64,000 nucleotides of DNA, taken from positions 62,001 through 126,000 of the forward strand of contig NZ_JANHLC010000011.1 of the NCBI RefSeq assembly GCF_028682395.1. Reading direction: 5' to 3'. The translations under genes were made by a program, and so were the position numbers. The notes under the pieces were generated by a model. It had not been told where the DNA came from and did no database searches. It saw nothing but the letters and a program-made list of their open reading frames with translations. The DNA is from Pseudomonas putida. Lineage in GTDB: Bacteria > Pseudomonadota > Gammaproteobacteria > Pseudomonadales > Pseudomonadaceae. This document shows, piece by piece, positions 32,786 through 40,848 of this stretch (within the stretch, counting starts at the first letter, position 1; each line of letters starts with the position of its first letter).

Positions 32786-33904
32786 CTAAAGCGCCATCGC
32801 CAGGCCACTGGCCTGATCCCAGCCGACCTGCACTCGCGCCCCGTGTTCGAAGCTGCCCTGCCCCGGCTCCTGCTGGCGCGGCACGCGCACGCAAACCAGG
32901 CCGAAAGGCTCGGTACGCACGCGGTATTCGGTAAGGTTGCCCAGGTAAATGCGGTCTTCGACGCAACCGTCCAGGCGTATTTCGCGGCCCATTGTCGAGT
33001 CGGGCGCGGCAATGCTGATCAACTCGGGGCGCACCGCAATGCAGCCCGGTGCATCAGCGCTCAGGGCCACGCCGGTGGGCGTCAGCGGGCTGGTCAACTC
33101 CAGGCCCTCGGGCGTGCGCAGCACCACCGAGTTGCCCTGCAGGTGGCGCACGGTGCCGTTGAACAAGTTTGACTCACCGATAAAGTCGGCGACATAACGA
33201 CTCGCCGGCGCCTCATAGAGCTGCTCGGGGCTGGCGGTCTGGATGATCGAGCCACTGTGCATCACGCTGATGCTGTCGCTCATGGACAAAGCCTCTTCCT
33301 GGTCGTGAGTGACCAGCACAAAGGTAATCCCGACTTCGCGCTGCAAACGTAGCAGCTCGGACTGCATCTCCTTGCGCAGCTTACGGTCCAGCGCGGCCAG
33401 CGGTTCGTCGAGCAGCAACACCGTTGGCTTGTTCACCAGAGCCCGGGCCAGGGCCACGCGCTGTTGCTGGCCACCGGACAACTCGCTGGGCTTGCGCTGG
33501 CCAAAGCCTTCGAGGCGCACCATTTCCAACGCCTCGTCGGCCATGCGCCGCTGCTCCTGCGTGCTCGGACGCGGGTTGCGGTAGCGCAGGCCATAGGCAA
33601 TGTTTTGCGCCACGCTCATATGGGGAAACAGCGCGTAATGCTGGAACACCATATTCACCGGCCGCTCAAAGGCCGGAACGCCCGCCACATTGCGCCCGGC
33701 CAGCAGGACATCGCCGGAACTGGGCTGTTCGAAGCCGGCGATCATGCGCAGGGTGGTGGTCTTGCCGCAGCCGGAGCCACCGAGAAAGGAATGGAAGCTG
33801 CCCCGCCGGACCTTGAAGTTCAGGCCGTTGACCGCCTGGACCGCGCCGTAGCGCTTGACCACATGACAGAACTCGATATCGCTTGCTTGGCTGTTGTCGG
33901 TCAT
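32786..33904 (-). CDS. ABC transporter ATP-binding protein (PotA-like)
   Basis: 372 aa from ATG 33904 (GAGGA 8 bases upstream). Walker A G-G-S-G-C-G-K-T-T, signature L-S-G-G-Q-Q-Q-R-V-A-L-A-R, Walker B L-L-L-D-E-P-L-A-A-L-D and the switch His in V-T-H-D-Q are present, with a C-terminal TOBE regulatory domain. It is the first gene of the importer operon, before the binding protein. Confidence 0.94.
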   Translation of the reverse strand: MTDNSQASDIEFCHVVKRYGAVQAVNGLNFKVRRGSFHSFLGGSGCGKTTTLRMIAGFEQPSSGDVLLAGRNVAGVPAFERPVNMVFQHYALFPHMSVAQNIAYGLRYRNPRPSTQEQRRMADEALEMVRLEGFGQRKPSELSGGQQQRVALARALVNKPTVLLLDEPLAALDRKLRKEMQSELLRLQREVGITFVLVTHDQEEALSMSDSISVMHSGSIIQTASPEQLYEAPASRYVADFIGESNLFNGTVRHLQGNSVVLRTPEGLELTSPLTPTGVALSADAPGCIAVRPELISIAAPDSTMGREIRLDGCVEDRIYLGNLTEYRVRTEPFGLVCVRVPRQQEPGQGSFEHGARVQVGWDQASGLAMAL

Positions 33905-34013
33905 CGCCGGCATCCTCTGTCCCAGTGCGTGGCTCGCTGCATCTGGGGAGGAAACTAACAACCGCGGTTTTGCCCTGTATATATCCCTTGGGGGATAGAG
34001 GTCGCTTTTGGAA

Positions 34014-34823
34014 TCAGGCGCTGACGGCCAGTTCCTGGCCACCCAGCTCGCGGATAAACAGCCCCAGCAGTTCCGACTGGCTGCAGATACCGAGCTTGGC
34101 GTAGAGGTTCTTGCGGTGGATCTTGACCGTGCCGGGGCTGATCGACAGCTGTTCGGCGACCGAGGCGCTGGAGTGGCCGCGCAGCAATAGCTGAACGATC
34201 TCCTGCTCGCGCCCGGTCAGGCAATGGGCTCCGAATTGATCGAAGGCTTCGCGGATCTTGAAATCCAGGTCCCGGGCCGGCCGCGGTTGCTCGGCGCGGC
34301 ACTGCTGCCAGGCCTCGATCACCACCTGCTCGACCACCGCCTGGGCGCAATCCATCAACTGCAGTTCATCCCGGCTAAACGCCGCACTGGCCGTGGCGCG
34401 CATCAACGACAGCACCGCCATGGCACCGCCGCCCAGGTCGATGAAAAACGCCACTTCCTCAGCCAGCCCGGTCTGCTGGTAATAGGTCAGGTAGTACTCG
34501 CCCAGGTAGAAGTGATCCGGCGCAAACTGGCGCAAACGCCACAACCCCGGCGGCTGGCGCCGGGTGCAGGCGAGGTAGAAGGGGTCGAGCAGATAAGGCC
34601 CGCACTGGTAGTCGTCGACATAGACCTTGCGCTTGTCTGGCGCAAACGTGTCGAACAGGGCCAGCGGCCGATGCTGACCTTCATAGACAAAGAGCACGAA
34701 GTGATCGACCGGGCAGATCTGCTTCAACCACTGGCTCAACCCGGCCAGGCGCACCGGCCCGGCAGGTAGCTCGAGCAAATGGGCTATGGCGGTCGTCCAG
34801 TGTTTCAGTTCCTTGGGGCGCAT
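34014..34823 (-). CDS. LuxR/GerE-type transcriptional regulator, probable regulator of the polyamine-type operon
   Basis: 269 aa from ATG 34823; the frame is open to 34871 and the ribosome binding site is weak, so the start is uncertain. The C-terminal helix-turn-helix is clear (L-T-G-R-E-Q-E-I-V-Q-L-L-L-R-G-H-S-S-A-S-V-A, then I-S-P-G-T-V-K-I-H-R-K-N-L). The N-terminal 190 residues match no receiver or acyl-homoserine-lactone domain I recognise. It is directly upstream of, and in line with, the importer operon. Confidence 0.87.
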   Translation of the reverse strand: MRPKELKHWTTAIAHLLELPAGPVRLAGLSQWLKQICPVDHFVLFVYEGQHRPLALFDTFAPDKRKVYVDDYQCGPYLLDPFYLACTRRQPPGLWRLRQFAPDHFYLGEYYLTYYQQTGLAEEVAFFIDLGGGAMAVLSLMRATASAAFSRDELQLMDCAQAVVEQVVIEAWQQCRAEQPRPARDLDFKIREAFDQFGAHCLTGREQEIVQLLLRGHSSASVAEQLSISPGTVKIHRKNLYAKLGICSQSELLGLFIRELGGQELAVSA

Positions 34824-35004
34824 AGGGCAGTGGCTTGGGGTCGGGCGAGTCGATCCGCTGAAGATGCACAATGCGCGCCAGCACCCGCCCTACTCCGCCG
34901 GGCCATGCCGGCGTGGGAAACAGCCTTTTAGGCTGTCAGTTGCCCCGCACTGAAATCGCTCAGCGCGGGCCAGAACTGTCACCTTGGGTCACACCGGGTA
35001 ACGC

Positions 35005-36342
35005 TTACGGCTTGCGCTTGCGCGGCCCGGTATTGAACGCCGGCACCTTGCGCACCGGTTTTACCGAAGGCGGCACATCGGCAACGGTTTCGCCGCTGTC
35101 GACCCATTTGCCCAGGTTGCGCTTGCCGCCACCCGACGCTTTCGGCTTTTTCGGTTTCTTCGGCTTCTTCACCACCTGGCCACTGGCATCGGTGTCCGGC
35201 ACCCGGTGCTCGGGGATAAAGTCCGGCTCCGCATGACGGGTCAGGGTCTGGCGGGTCAGGGTCTCGATGGCCGACAGCAGGTTGACTTCATCGGCACAGA
35301 CCAGGGAAATCGCTTCGCCGGTGGCGCCGGCACGACCGGTGCGGCCGATACGGTGGATATAGTCTTCGGCCACGATCGGCAGGTCGAAGTTGACCACCAG
35401 CGGTAGGTCTTCGATATCCAGACCGCGAGCAGCCACATCGGTGGCCACCAGGATCTGGATCTCGCTGGCCTTGAAGCGGTCCAGCGCACGCTGGCGGGTC
35501 GCCTGGGGTTTGTCGCCATGGATACCGTCGGCATTGACGCCCTGGCCCTGGAGTTTTTCCACCAGCGCATCCACGCCATTGCGGGTCTTGGCAAACACCA
35601 GCACCTGTTTCCAGCGGTTCTTGCGCAGCAGGTGACTGAACAGCTCCGGCTTGCGCTTCTTGTCCACCGTCACTACCCACTGCTTGACGGAACTGGCCGC
35701 CACATTGCGCGGGCTGACTTCGATGCTCAACGGATCATTGAGCATCTGCCCGGCCAACAGGCGGATATCGTCGGAGAAGGTCGCGGAGAACAGCAGGGTC
35801 TGGCGCTTCTTCGGCAGCACACGGTAGATGTTCGACAACTCCTCGGAGAAGCCCAGGTCGAGCATGCGGTCTGCTTCGTCCAGTACCAGGGTCTGCAACT
35901 GGTTGAATTTCAGCGCGTTCTGGCGGAACAGGTCGAGCAGGCGACCGGGGGTGGCCACCAGCACATCAACGCCCTTGCGCAGCTTCATCATCTGCGGGTT
36001 GATGCTGACCCCGCCGTACACCGCGTAGGTGCTCAGGGGCAGGTTTTCAGCGTACTGGCGCACGCTTTCATGGACCTGCTCGGCCAGCTCGCGGGTCGGC
36101 ACCAGGATCAGCGCCCGCACTGAGTTGGCGGCGACCTTCGGCCCCTGCGTCGTCAGTAGTTGCAACAGCGGCACGGCGAAACCGGCGGTTTTGCCGGTGC
36201 CGGTCTGGGCCGCCGCCATCAGGTCGCGACCTGCGAGTACCGCCGGGATGGCCTGGGCCTGGACCGGCGTCGGGGTCTGGTAGCCGAGTGTCTCGAGGGC
36301 ACGCAGCAGGGGTTCGATCAGGCCGAGGGTGGCGAATGTCAT
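35005..36342 (-). CDS. rhlE: DEAD-box ATP-dependent RNA helicase
   Basis: 445 aa. Q motif (G-Y-Q-T-P-T-P-V-Q), motif I A-A-Q-T-G-T-G-K-T, motif II V-L-D-E-A-D, motif III S-A-T, and C-terminal Q-x-x-R-x-G-R-x-G-R as H-R-I-G-R-T-G-R-A-G. The last 60 residues are a Lys/Pro/Gly-rich tail (K-K-P-K-K-P-K-K-P-K-A) typical of RhlE-type helicases that act in ribosome assembly and RNA turnover. The 130 bp between it and the LuxR gene hold only a small AACAGCC/GGCTGT hairpin. Confidence 0.95.
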   Translation of the reverse strand: MTFATLGLIEPLLRALETLGYQTPTPVQAQAIPAVLAGRDLMAAAQTGTGKTAGFAVPLLQLLTTQGPKVAANSVRALILVPTRELAEQVHESVRQYAENLPLSTYAVYGGVSINPQMMKLRKGVDVLVATPGRLLDLFRQNALKFNQLQTLVLDEADRMLDLGFSEELSNIYRVLPKKRQTLLFSATFSDDIRLLAGQMLNDPLSIEVSPRNVAASSVKQWVVTVDKKRKPELFSHLLRKNRWKQVLVFAKTRNGVDALVEKLQGQGVNADGIHGDKPQATRQRALDRFKASEIQILVATDVAARGLDIEDLPLVVNFDLPIVAEDYIHRIGRTGRAGATGEAISLVCADEVNLLSAIETLTRQTLTRHAEPDFIPEHRVPDTDASGQVVKKPKKPKKPKASGGGKRNLGKWVDSGETVADVPPSVKPVRKVPAFNTGPRKRKP

Positions 36343-36399
36343 GGGAGTACCGTAGGAAAAGTGTCAGCGCTATGCAGCAATGCGCGGCAGTTTACCCTG

Positions 36400-37290
36400 T
36401 CAGGCCTCTTTCGGCTTGCGCCACTGCGGCAAACCGATCAGCACCACGGCGCTGATGATCACCCCCATCGCCAGGCACTCCTCGACACCGATGGTTTCGC
36501 CGGCAAAAACGATCCCCAGCAACACGGCCACCGCAGGGTTGACGTAGGCATAGCTGGTGGCCGCCGCCGGGCGGACGTTTTTCAGCAGGTACATATAGGC
36601 GTTGAACGCGACGATGGAGCCAAACACCACCAGATAGGCCATGGCCCCCCACCCGGCAGCCGAAGGCATCTGGGTCAGGCGCTCGCCACTCACTCCGCTG
36701 GCAATCAGCAGCACCACGCCACCCACCAGCATTTCCGCGGCACTGGCCATCGCCCCAGGGGGCAGTGGCAGGTGCTTACTCCAGACCGAACCAAAAGCCC
36801 ACGCCGCGGCCGCCATCAGGATCAGGCCGGCGCCCAGCGGGCTGGCCTGCAGGTTGGACCCCATGTTCAGCAGGGCGATGCCGATCAGCCCGAGCACAAT
36901 CCCGGCCCACTCCAGGCGGGTATTGCGCGCGCCCCAGAAGTAGCCGCACAGCAGGGTGAACAGCGGCACGGTGGCCACGGTCAATGCGGCGATGCCCGAC
37001 GCCACGCCAATATGCTCGGCGACTGTCACCGCACCATTGCCAAAGCTGAGCAGCAGCACGCCAATCAGCCCGGCAGACTTCCACTGTTGCCAGGTCGGGG
37101 CCGGCACCCCGCGCAGGCGCAGGAAACCATAGAGCAGGCTGCCGGCCAGGGTGAAACGCACACCCGCCATCAACAGCGGCGGCCAGGACTCGACGCCAAT
37201 CCGGATCACCAGATAGGTGGAGCCCCAGATAAAGTACAAGGCGAAAAAGGCCGCGATCAGCGGCAGCGTGATACGACGAGGCGCAGGCAT
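36400..37290 (-). CDS. yedA: YedA-like EamA/DMT exporter
   Basis: 296 aa with ten hydrophobic helices in two EamA repeats. The start P-L-I-A-A-F-F-A-L-Y-F-I-W-G-S-T-Y-L-V-I-R matches YedA, a drug/metabolite exporter of E. coli. It is divergent from an Lrp/AsnC regulator, with a shared inverted repeat between them. In bacteria such pairs commonly export amino acids under Lrp control, which is the inferred role. Confidence 0.88.
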   Translation of the reverse strand: MPAPRRITLPLIAAFFALYFIWGSTYLVIRIGVESWPPLLMAGVRFTLAGSLLYGFLRLRGVPAPTWQQWKSAGLIGVLLLSFGNGAVTVAEHIGVASGIAALTVATVPLFTLLCGYFWGARNTRLEWAGIVLGLIGIALLNMGSNLQASPLGAGLILMAAAAWAFGSVWSKHLPLPPGAMASAAEMLVGGVVLLIASGVSGERLTQMPSAAGWGAMAYLVVFGSIVAFNAYMYLLKNVRPAAATSYAYVNPAVAVLLGIVFAGETIGVEECLAMGVIISAVVLIGLPQWRKPKEA

Positions 37291-37385
37291 GGAAGGCTCA
37301 AGGCAGGAGACGGGAGCGTTATTTTAGAAAGGTCCCGGGCTTTAATTAAGCTACAAAACCTGTTTATCGCAGCCGTACACTTTTC

Positions 37386-37419
37386 AAAACACGGATATCA
37401 CCGCTATAAACCGTGTTTT
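37386..37419. promoter_or_regulatory. Lrp-type inverted repeat between yedA-like gene and Lrp regulator
   Basis: AAAACACGG (37386-37394) and CCGTGTTTT (37411-37419) are perfect inverted arms with a 16-base AT-rich spacer. The spacer contains a TATAAA (37405-37410) that could be the -10 of the regulator gene. The repeat lies about 30 bases upstream of the regulator ATG. Autoregulation plus control of the exporter is inferred. Confidence 0.55.
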
Positions 37420-37448
37420 CCAAAGCCAGCCCTCAAGAGCCTTCGTCC

Positions 37449-37910
37449 ATGGATAAATACGACCGTCTGATCCTTAGCGGCTTGCTGGAAAACGGCCGGG
37501 CGTCCTTCGCCGAATTGGCACGCAAGGTCAACCTGTCAGCCCCGGCCGTGGCCGAGCGGGTGGCCAAGCTGGAAAACAGTGGTGTGATCACGGGCTACCA
37601 GGCCAAGGTCGATATGGACAAGATCGGCCTGCCGATCCAGTGCGTGATCGAGTTGCGCCTGAACCAGCACGGTAACCAGCAGACCTACGATGAGCTGGTG
37701 CAGATCCCCCAGTTGACCGAATGCCATCGGGTCACCGGCGATCCCTGCGTGATCATGCAGGCCGCCGTGGGTTCGATGCCGGAACTGGAGGAGCTGATCA
37801 ACCGCATTGCCCGGTTCGGTTTCAGCAAGACCTCCATTGTCCTGTCCAGCGCCATCGAGCGGCGCATCCCCCAGGGGCACCTGGAGGTCAATGGCCGCGG
37901 AAAAGGCTGA
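37449..37910 (+). CDS. Lrp/AsnC-family transcriptional regulator
   Basis: 153 aa from ATG 37449, the normal Lrp start (M-D-K-Y-D-R-L-I-L-S-G-L-L-E-N-G-R). The helix-turn-helix is F-A-E-L-A-R-K-V-N-L-S-A-P-A-V-A-E-R-V, followed by the RAM ligand domain (E-C-H-R-V-T-G-D-P-C-V-I). It is divergent from the exporter gene. The effector is probably an amino acid. Confidence 0.9.
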   Translation: MDKYDRLILSGLLENGRASFAELARKVNLSAPAVAERVAKLENSGVITGYQAKVDMDKIGLPIQCVIELRLNQHGNQQTYDELVQIPQLTECHRVTGDPCVIMQAAVGSMPELEELINRIARFGFSKTSIVLSSAIERRIPQGHLEVNGRGKG

Positions 37911-37919
37911 ACGAGCGGT

Positions 37920-38531
37920 TCAGAAACCGCGATAACGCTTGAGATGTTCGCCGATCTTCGCCGCCGGAACCTTCTGCAATTTGCATAGGAAATCATGGGA
38001 CAGCTCGCGCAGGCCGTGCTTGTGCCGTAACTCGCCGGCCAGGTGCGCGGTGAGGTTGGCGGCCATCTCGGCGTCGGCCATGGCCCGGTGCGCCTGACCG
38101 GTGTGCGGCAGGCTGGCCCAGGTGGTCAGGGTACCGAGCTTGTGGTTGGGCGCCGCTGGCATCAGCCGTCGGGCCAGCAGCAGTGAACAGGCGAAGTTCT
38201 GCAGCCGGGTCCGTTTGATCCGGCTCATCTCGTAGTCCCAGAACTTCTGGTCGAACGCGGCGTTGTGTGCCAGCAACGGGGTCATGCCGACGAACTCGTT
38301 GACCTCGTTCATCACCTGCTCCGCTGGCGGGGCGGTGCGCAGCATGGCGTTGCTGATACCGGTCAGTTGCTCGATAAAGCCCGGCACGCGGACGCCAGCA
38401 TTCATCAGGCTCTGGTAACGCTCGACGATGCGCCCCCGCTCAAGAATCACCACGGCAATTTCCGTGGCCCGGCAACTGGCCCCCGGGGAGATCCCGGTGG
38501 TTTCAAAGTCGATGACCGCTATGCGTTCCAA
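37920..38531 (-). CDS. DEDDh 3'-5' exonuclease (DnaQ-like)
   Basis: 203 aa from a TTG start (M-E-R-I-A-V-I-D-F-E-T-T-G). Exo I D-F-E-T-T-G, Exo II H-N-A-A-F-D (Asp acidic ligand) and Exo III H-R-A-M-A-D-A are complete, so it should be an active exonuclease. It is not the polymerase III epsilon subunit by length or linkage. It sits 35 bases after the NYN-domain gene on the same strand, so the two are probably co-expressed. Confidence 0.87.
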   Translation of the reverse strand: MERIAVIDFETTGISPGASCRATEIAVVILERGRIVERYQSLMNAGVRVPGFIEQLTGISNAMLRTAPPAEQVMNEVNEFVGMTPLLAHNAAFDQKFWDYEMSRIKRTRLQNFACSLLLARRLMPAAPNHKLGTLTTWASLPHTGQAHRAMADAEMAANLTAHLAGELRHKHGLRELSHDFLCKLQKVPAAKIGEHLKRYRGF

Positions 38532-38566
38532 ACCTGTTTCAATCCCGTGCAGACAATTAAAGGTGT

Positions 38567-39046
38567 TCAGTTCTTGAGCAGCAATGGGCCGTCGATCGGC
38601 ACATAGCGGCTGGCCGCGCGAATCAGCGAGTTGGCGGTCAAGCCCGGCACCCCGTAGGCCACCGCTTCGACGCCATGCTTGGTAATGATCCGCTCCAGCA
38701 GCAGGTCGAAATCACCGTCGCCGGAAGCCAGCACCACTTCGTCCACGTGGTCCGCAGCATCCATGATATCGATGGTGATACCCACATCCCAGTCGCCCTT
38801 GGCCGAGCCGTCGCTGCGCTGGATATAGGGCTTGAGCTTCACGGTAAACCCCAGGTTGCGCAGGATCTGCTGAAACTGCTGCTGTTTGAGATCACCGCGA
38901 TCGATGGCATAGGCATAAGCCTCGACAATCTGCCCGCGCTGGCTGATATCGGCCCACAGGGCCGCGTAATTGAAGTGGCAGCCATAGACCTGGCGCACGG
39001 TGTAGTAGAGGTTCTGCACATCGGCGAACACTGCGATTTTCTTCAC
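38567..39046 (-). CDS. NYN-domain (PIN-like) RNase-family protein
   Basis: 159 aa from a GTG with AGAGGA upstream. The NYN/LabA-like fold is seen as K-I-A-V-F-A-D-V-Q-N-L-Y-Y, D-V-G-I-T-I-D-I-M-D and L-A-S-G-D-G-D-F-D-L-L, giving the acidic residues of the PIN-like nuclease centre. The next gene is a DEDDh exonuclease, which suggests a joint role in nucleic acid turnover. The target is unknown. Confidence 0.87.
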   Translation of the reverse strand: MKKIAVFADVQNLYYTVRQVYGCHFNYAALWADISQRGQIVEAYAYAIDRGDLKQQQFQQILRNLGFTVKLKPYIQRSDGSAKGDWDVGITIDIMDAADHVDEVVLASGDGDFDLLLERIITKHGVEAVAYGVPGLTANSLIRAASRYVPIDGPLLLKN

Positions 39047-39135
39047 CGCCAATCCTCTGGACGACTCACTGGGGCTCAAATTCTGAGAGAGCGCGCAGTA
39101 TGCCAGCCTGAAGACCGAGCCTGCGAATAATCGGA

Positions 39136-39156
39136 CCGGGGCGTAGGCCGCCCCGG
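39136..39156 (-). terminator. Hairpin downstream of the DUF2076 gene
   Basis: CCGGGGCG (39136-39143) pairs with CGCCCCGG (39149-39156) across a 5-base loop, 10 bases after the stop codon. No T-tract is seen on the minus strand side beyond TCCGATTATT. Confidence 0.5.
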
Positions 39157-39166
39157 GGCTAGAACA

Positions 39167-39928
39167 TCAGACGTAGGTATCGTCGTCGGAAAAGAACCCA
39201 GCGTCATCATTGGAGAAATCGGCATCGCTCAGGCCTGCCTGATCGCTGCCACCCCAGCTGTCGTTGTTGGCCATGCGTGGCTGATCGTTCCAGCCACCGC
39301 CGCTGTCGCTGAGCGGAGCCGGCTCTTCCTTGATGATCTCTTCGACCACCGCCGGCTGTTGGTTATGACTGAACAAGCTGCTCAGCCCCTGGGCCAACAT
39401 CACCCCGCCGGCGACGCCTGCCGCTGTTTTCAGGGCGCCGCCCAGAAAGCCGCTACCGGCGGCCGCTGGCGGCTGCTGTGGCGGCTGCGACGCATAGCCA
39501 GGTTGGGCATTGAAATTTTGCGCGGGCGCATTGGCGGCTGGCCGCACCGGTTCGCGCCAGCCGCCGCCAGACGCCGAGGGGGCGGGAGCCGCGGGCTGCG
39601 GCTCGCGATTGCCGCCGCCGAAAATGCTCGAGAGAAAGCCCCCACCGCCACTGGACGGCGCCGGGCTGCCCTGGGAGCGCGCCTGTTGCAGGTCGGCCTG
39701 GGCCTGCTGCAGTTGCGCCTGCAACTGGCGGTTCTGTTCATCAAGCTGCTTGAGGGCCGCCTCCTGAACCAGGATCGCCTGGGTCATGTAATAGCCCGCC
39801 GTGGGCTGACGCAGCAGATGCTCCCTGATCCGCGCCTCGGCCTCGGCATCACGCGGGCCGGGTTGCGCTTGAGCCTGTTGCAGGCGGGAAAACAGTCCAT
39901 CGATCAGGGTTTGCTCTTCGTGGTTCAT
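39167..39928 (-). CDS. DUF2076 domain-containing protein
   Basis: 253 aa. The N-terminus (M-N-H-E-E-Q-T-L-I-D-G-L-F-S-R-L-Q-Q-A) and the stretch Y-Y-M-T-Q-A-I-L-V-Q-E-A-A-L match DUF2076. A Gln-rich coiled coil at about 55-85 is followed by a Gly/Pro/Ala-rich low-complexity middle, a hydrophobic Gly-rich segment near 165-185 and an acidic tail with repeated Asp (D-D-A-G-F-F-S-D-D-D). Some members are annotated as periplasmic ligand-binding sensor proteins, but there is no signal peptide here. Function unknown. Confidence 0.85.
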   Translation of the reverse strand: MNHEEQTLIDGLFSRLQQAQAQPGPRDAEAEARIREHLLRQPTAGYYMTQAILVQEAALKQLDEQNRQLQAQLQQAQADLQQARSQGSPAPSSGGGGFLSSIFGGGNREPQPAAPAPSASGGGWREPVRPAANAPAQNFNAQPGYASQPPQQPPAAAGSGFLGGALKTAAGVAGGVMLAQGLSSLFSHNQQPAVVEEIIKEEPAPLSDSGGGWNDQPRMANNDSWGGSDQAGLSDADFSNDDAGFFSDDDTYV

Positions 39929-40106
39929 GGCGACCTCGTTAGATTGCCGGTAGAAATCCTCGCCCGGACCAATGCCCGGGCTACCTGCCGGTAATGGGGC
40001 TGGTGATCACGGTTTCAAGGGATCTTTACTCAAGGTTTACATTTGGCGAGCGGCGCCGTTCTTCGGGTAAAGTGGGGCCCTGTTTTTTTGCCTGTGACTG
40101 CCATCG

Positions 40107-40772
40107 ATGAACCCGCTCAATGTCATCCGCGATGCCCTGTATTTTTTCCAGCGCAACCTGGGCCAGATCGTCCTGCTGTGCCTGCCGCTGGTGTTGCTCG
40201 AATCCATCGGCAAGCTGGCGGTGACCAGCCTGACGGGCGGTACCGACGCAGCGCCAGCCTACGACATGATTGTCGGGCTGCTGTTCTACCCCCTCTACAC
40301 CGGCGCCCTGATCCTGTTCCTCGATGCCCGCAGCCATGGCGAGCAACCCCGCACGGCCGATCTCTGGGCCATGGCCCTGCGCCTGTGGCCGGGCTTCGCC
40401 CTGCTGGCCGCGTTGAGCACGCTGCTGATCATGCTCGGGGTCTCGATGTTCGTCCTGCCCGGGCTCTGGGTGATGGTCAAACTGGTGTTCGCCGAATACC
40501 TGTTCGTGCTGCGCGGGCTGGCACCGCTGGCGGCCATGCGCGAGAGCTTCCAGATGAGCAACGGGCATTTCTGGCGGATCCTGGCCTGTGTGCTCGGCGT
40601 CCTGATTCCGCTCTGGCTGCTCGACGGGCTGAGCCTGATGCTCTACCCCCAGCCCCAGGATCCGCTGATCGGGGTCCTGATCGACTGCGCCAACAGTTTC
40701 CTGCAAGTGTTCACCACCGTGGTGCTATTCCGCCTGTTCATGTTGATCGACGCCCCCCGGCAACATCCGTGA
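40107..40772 (+). CDS. YciC-family inner-membrane protein
   Basis: 221 aa with about five or six hydrophobic segments and the UPF0259/YciC pattern (R-N-L-G-Q-I-V-L-L-C-L-P-L-V-L-L-E-S-I-G-K). It is cytoplasmic-membrane located with no known enzymatic residues. The next gene, 76 bases on and in the same direction, is an endonuclease/phosphatase-family protein. Confidence 0.82.
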   Translation: MNPLNVIRDALYFFQRNLGQIVLLCLPLVLLESIGKLAVTSLTGGTDAAPAYDMIVGLLFYPLYTGALILFLDARSHGEQPRTADLWAMALRLWPGFALLAALSTLLIMLGVSMFVLPGLWVMVKLVFAEYLFVLRGLAPLAAMRESFQMSNGHFWRILACVLGVLIPLWLLDGLSLMLYPQPQDPLIGVLIDCANSFLQVFTTVVLFRLFMLIDAPRQHP

Positions 40773-40848
40773 ACGCCACACCCCTTGGGCCCGGCCGGCG
40801 CTCTCGGTTATGCTCGGGCCCTTCCTGCAGCGCCGATAAGCCGAGCCG

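Noticed and set aside
34920..34936. Hairpin AACAGCC/GGCTGT in the gap before rhlE's end
   Set aside because: Short stem with a TTTTA loop, placed upstream of the LuxR gene's start side and after no gene on the plus strand; no role supported.
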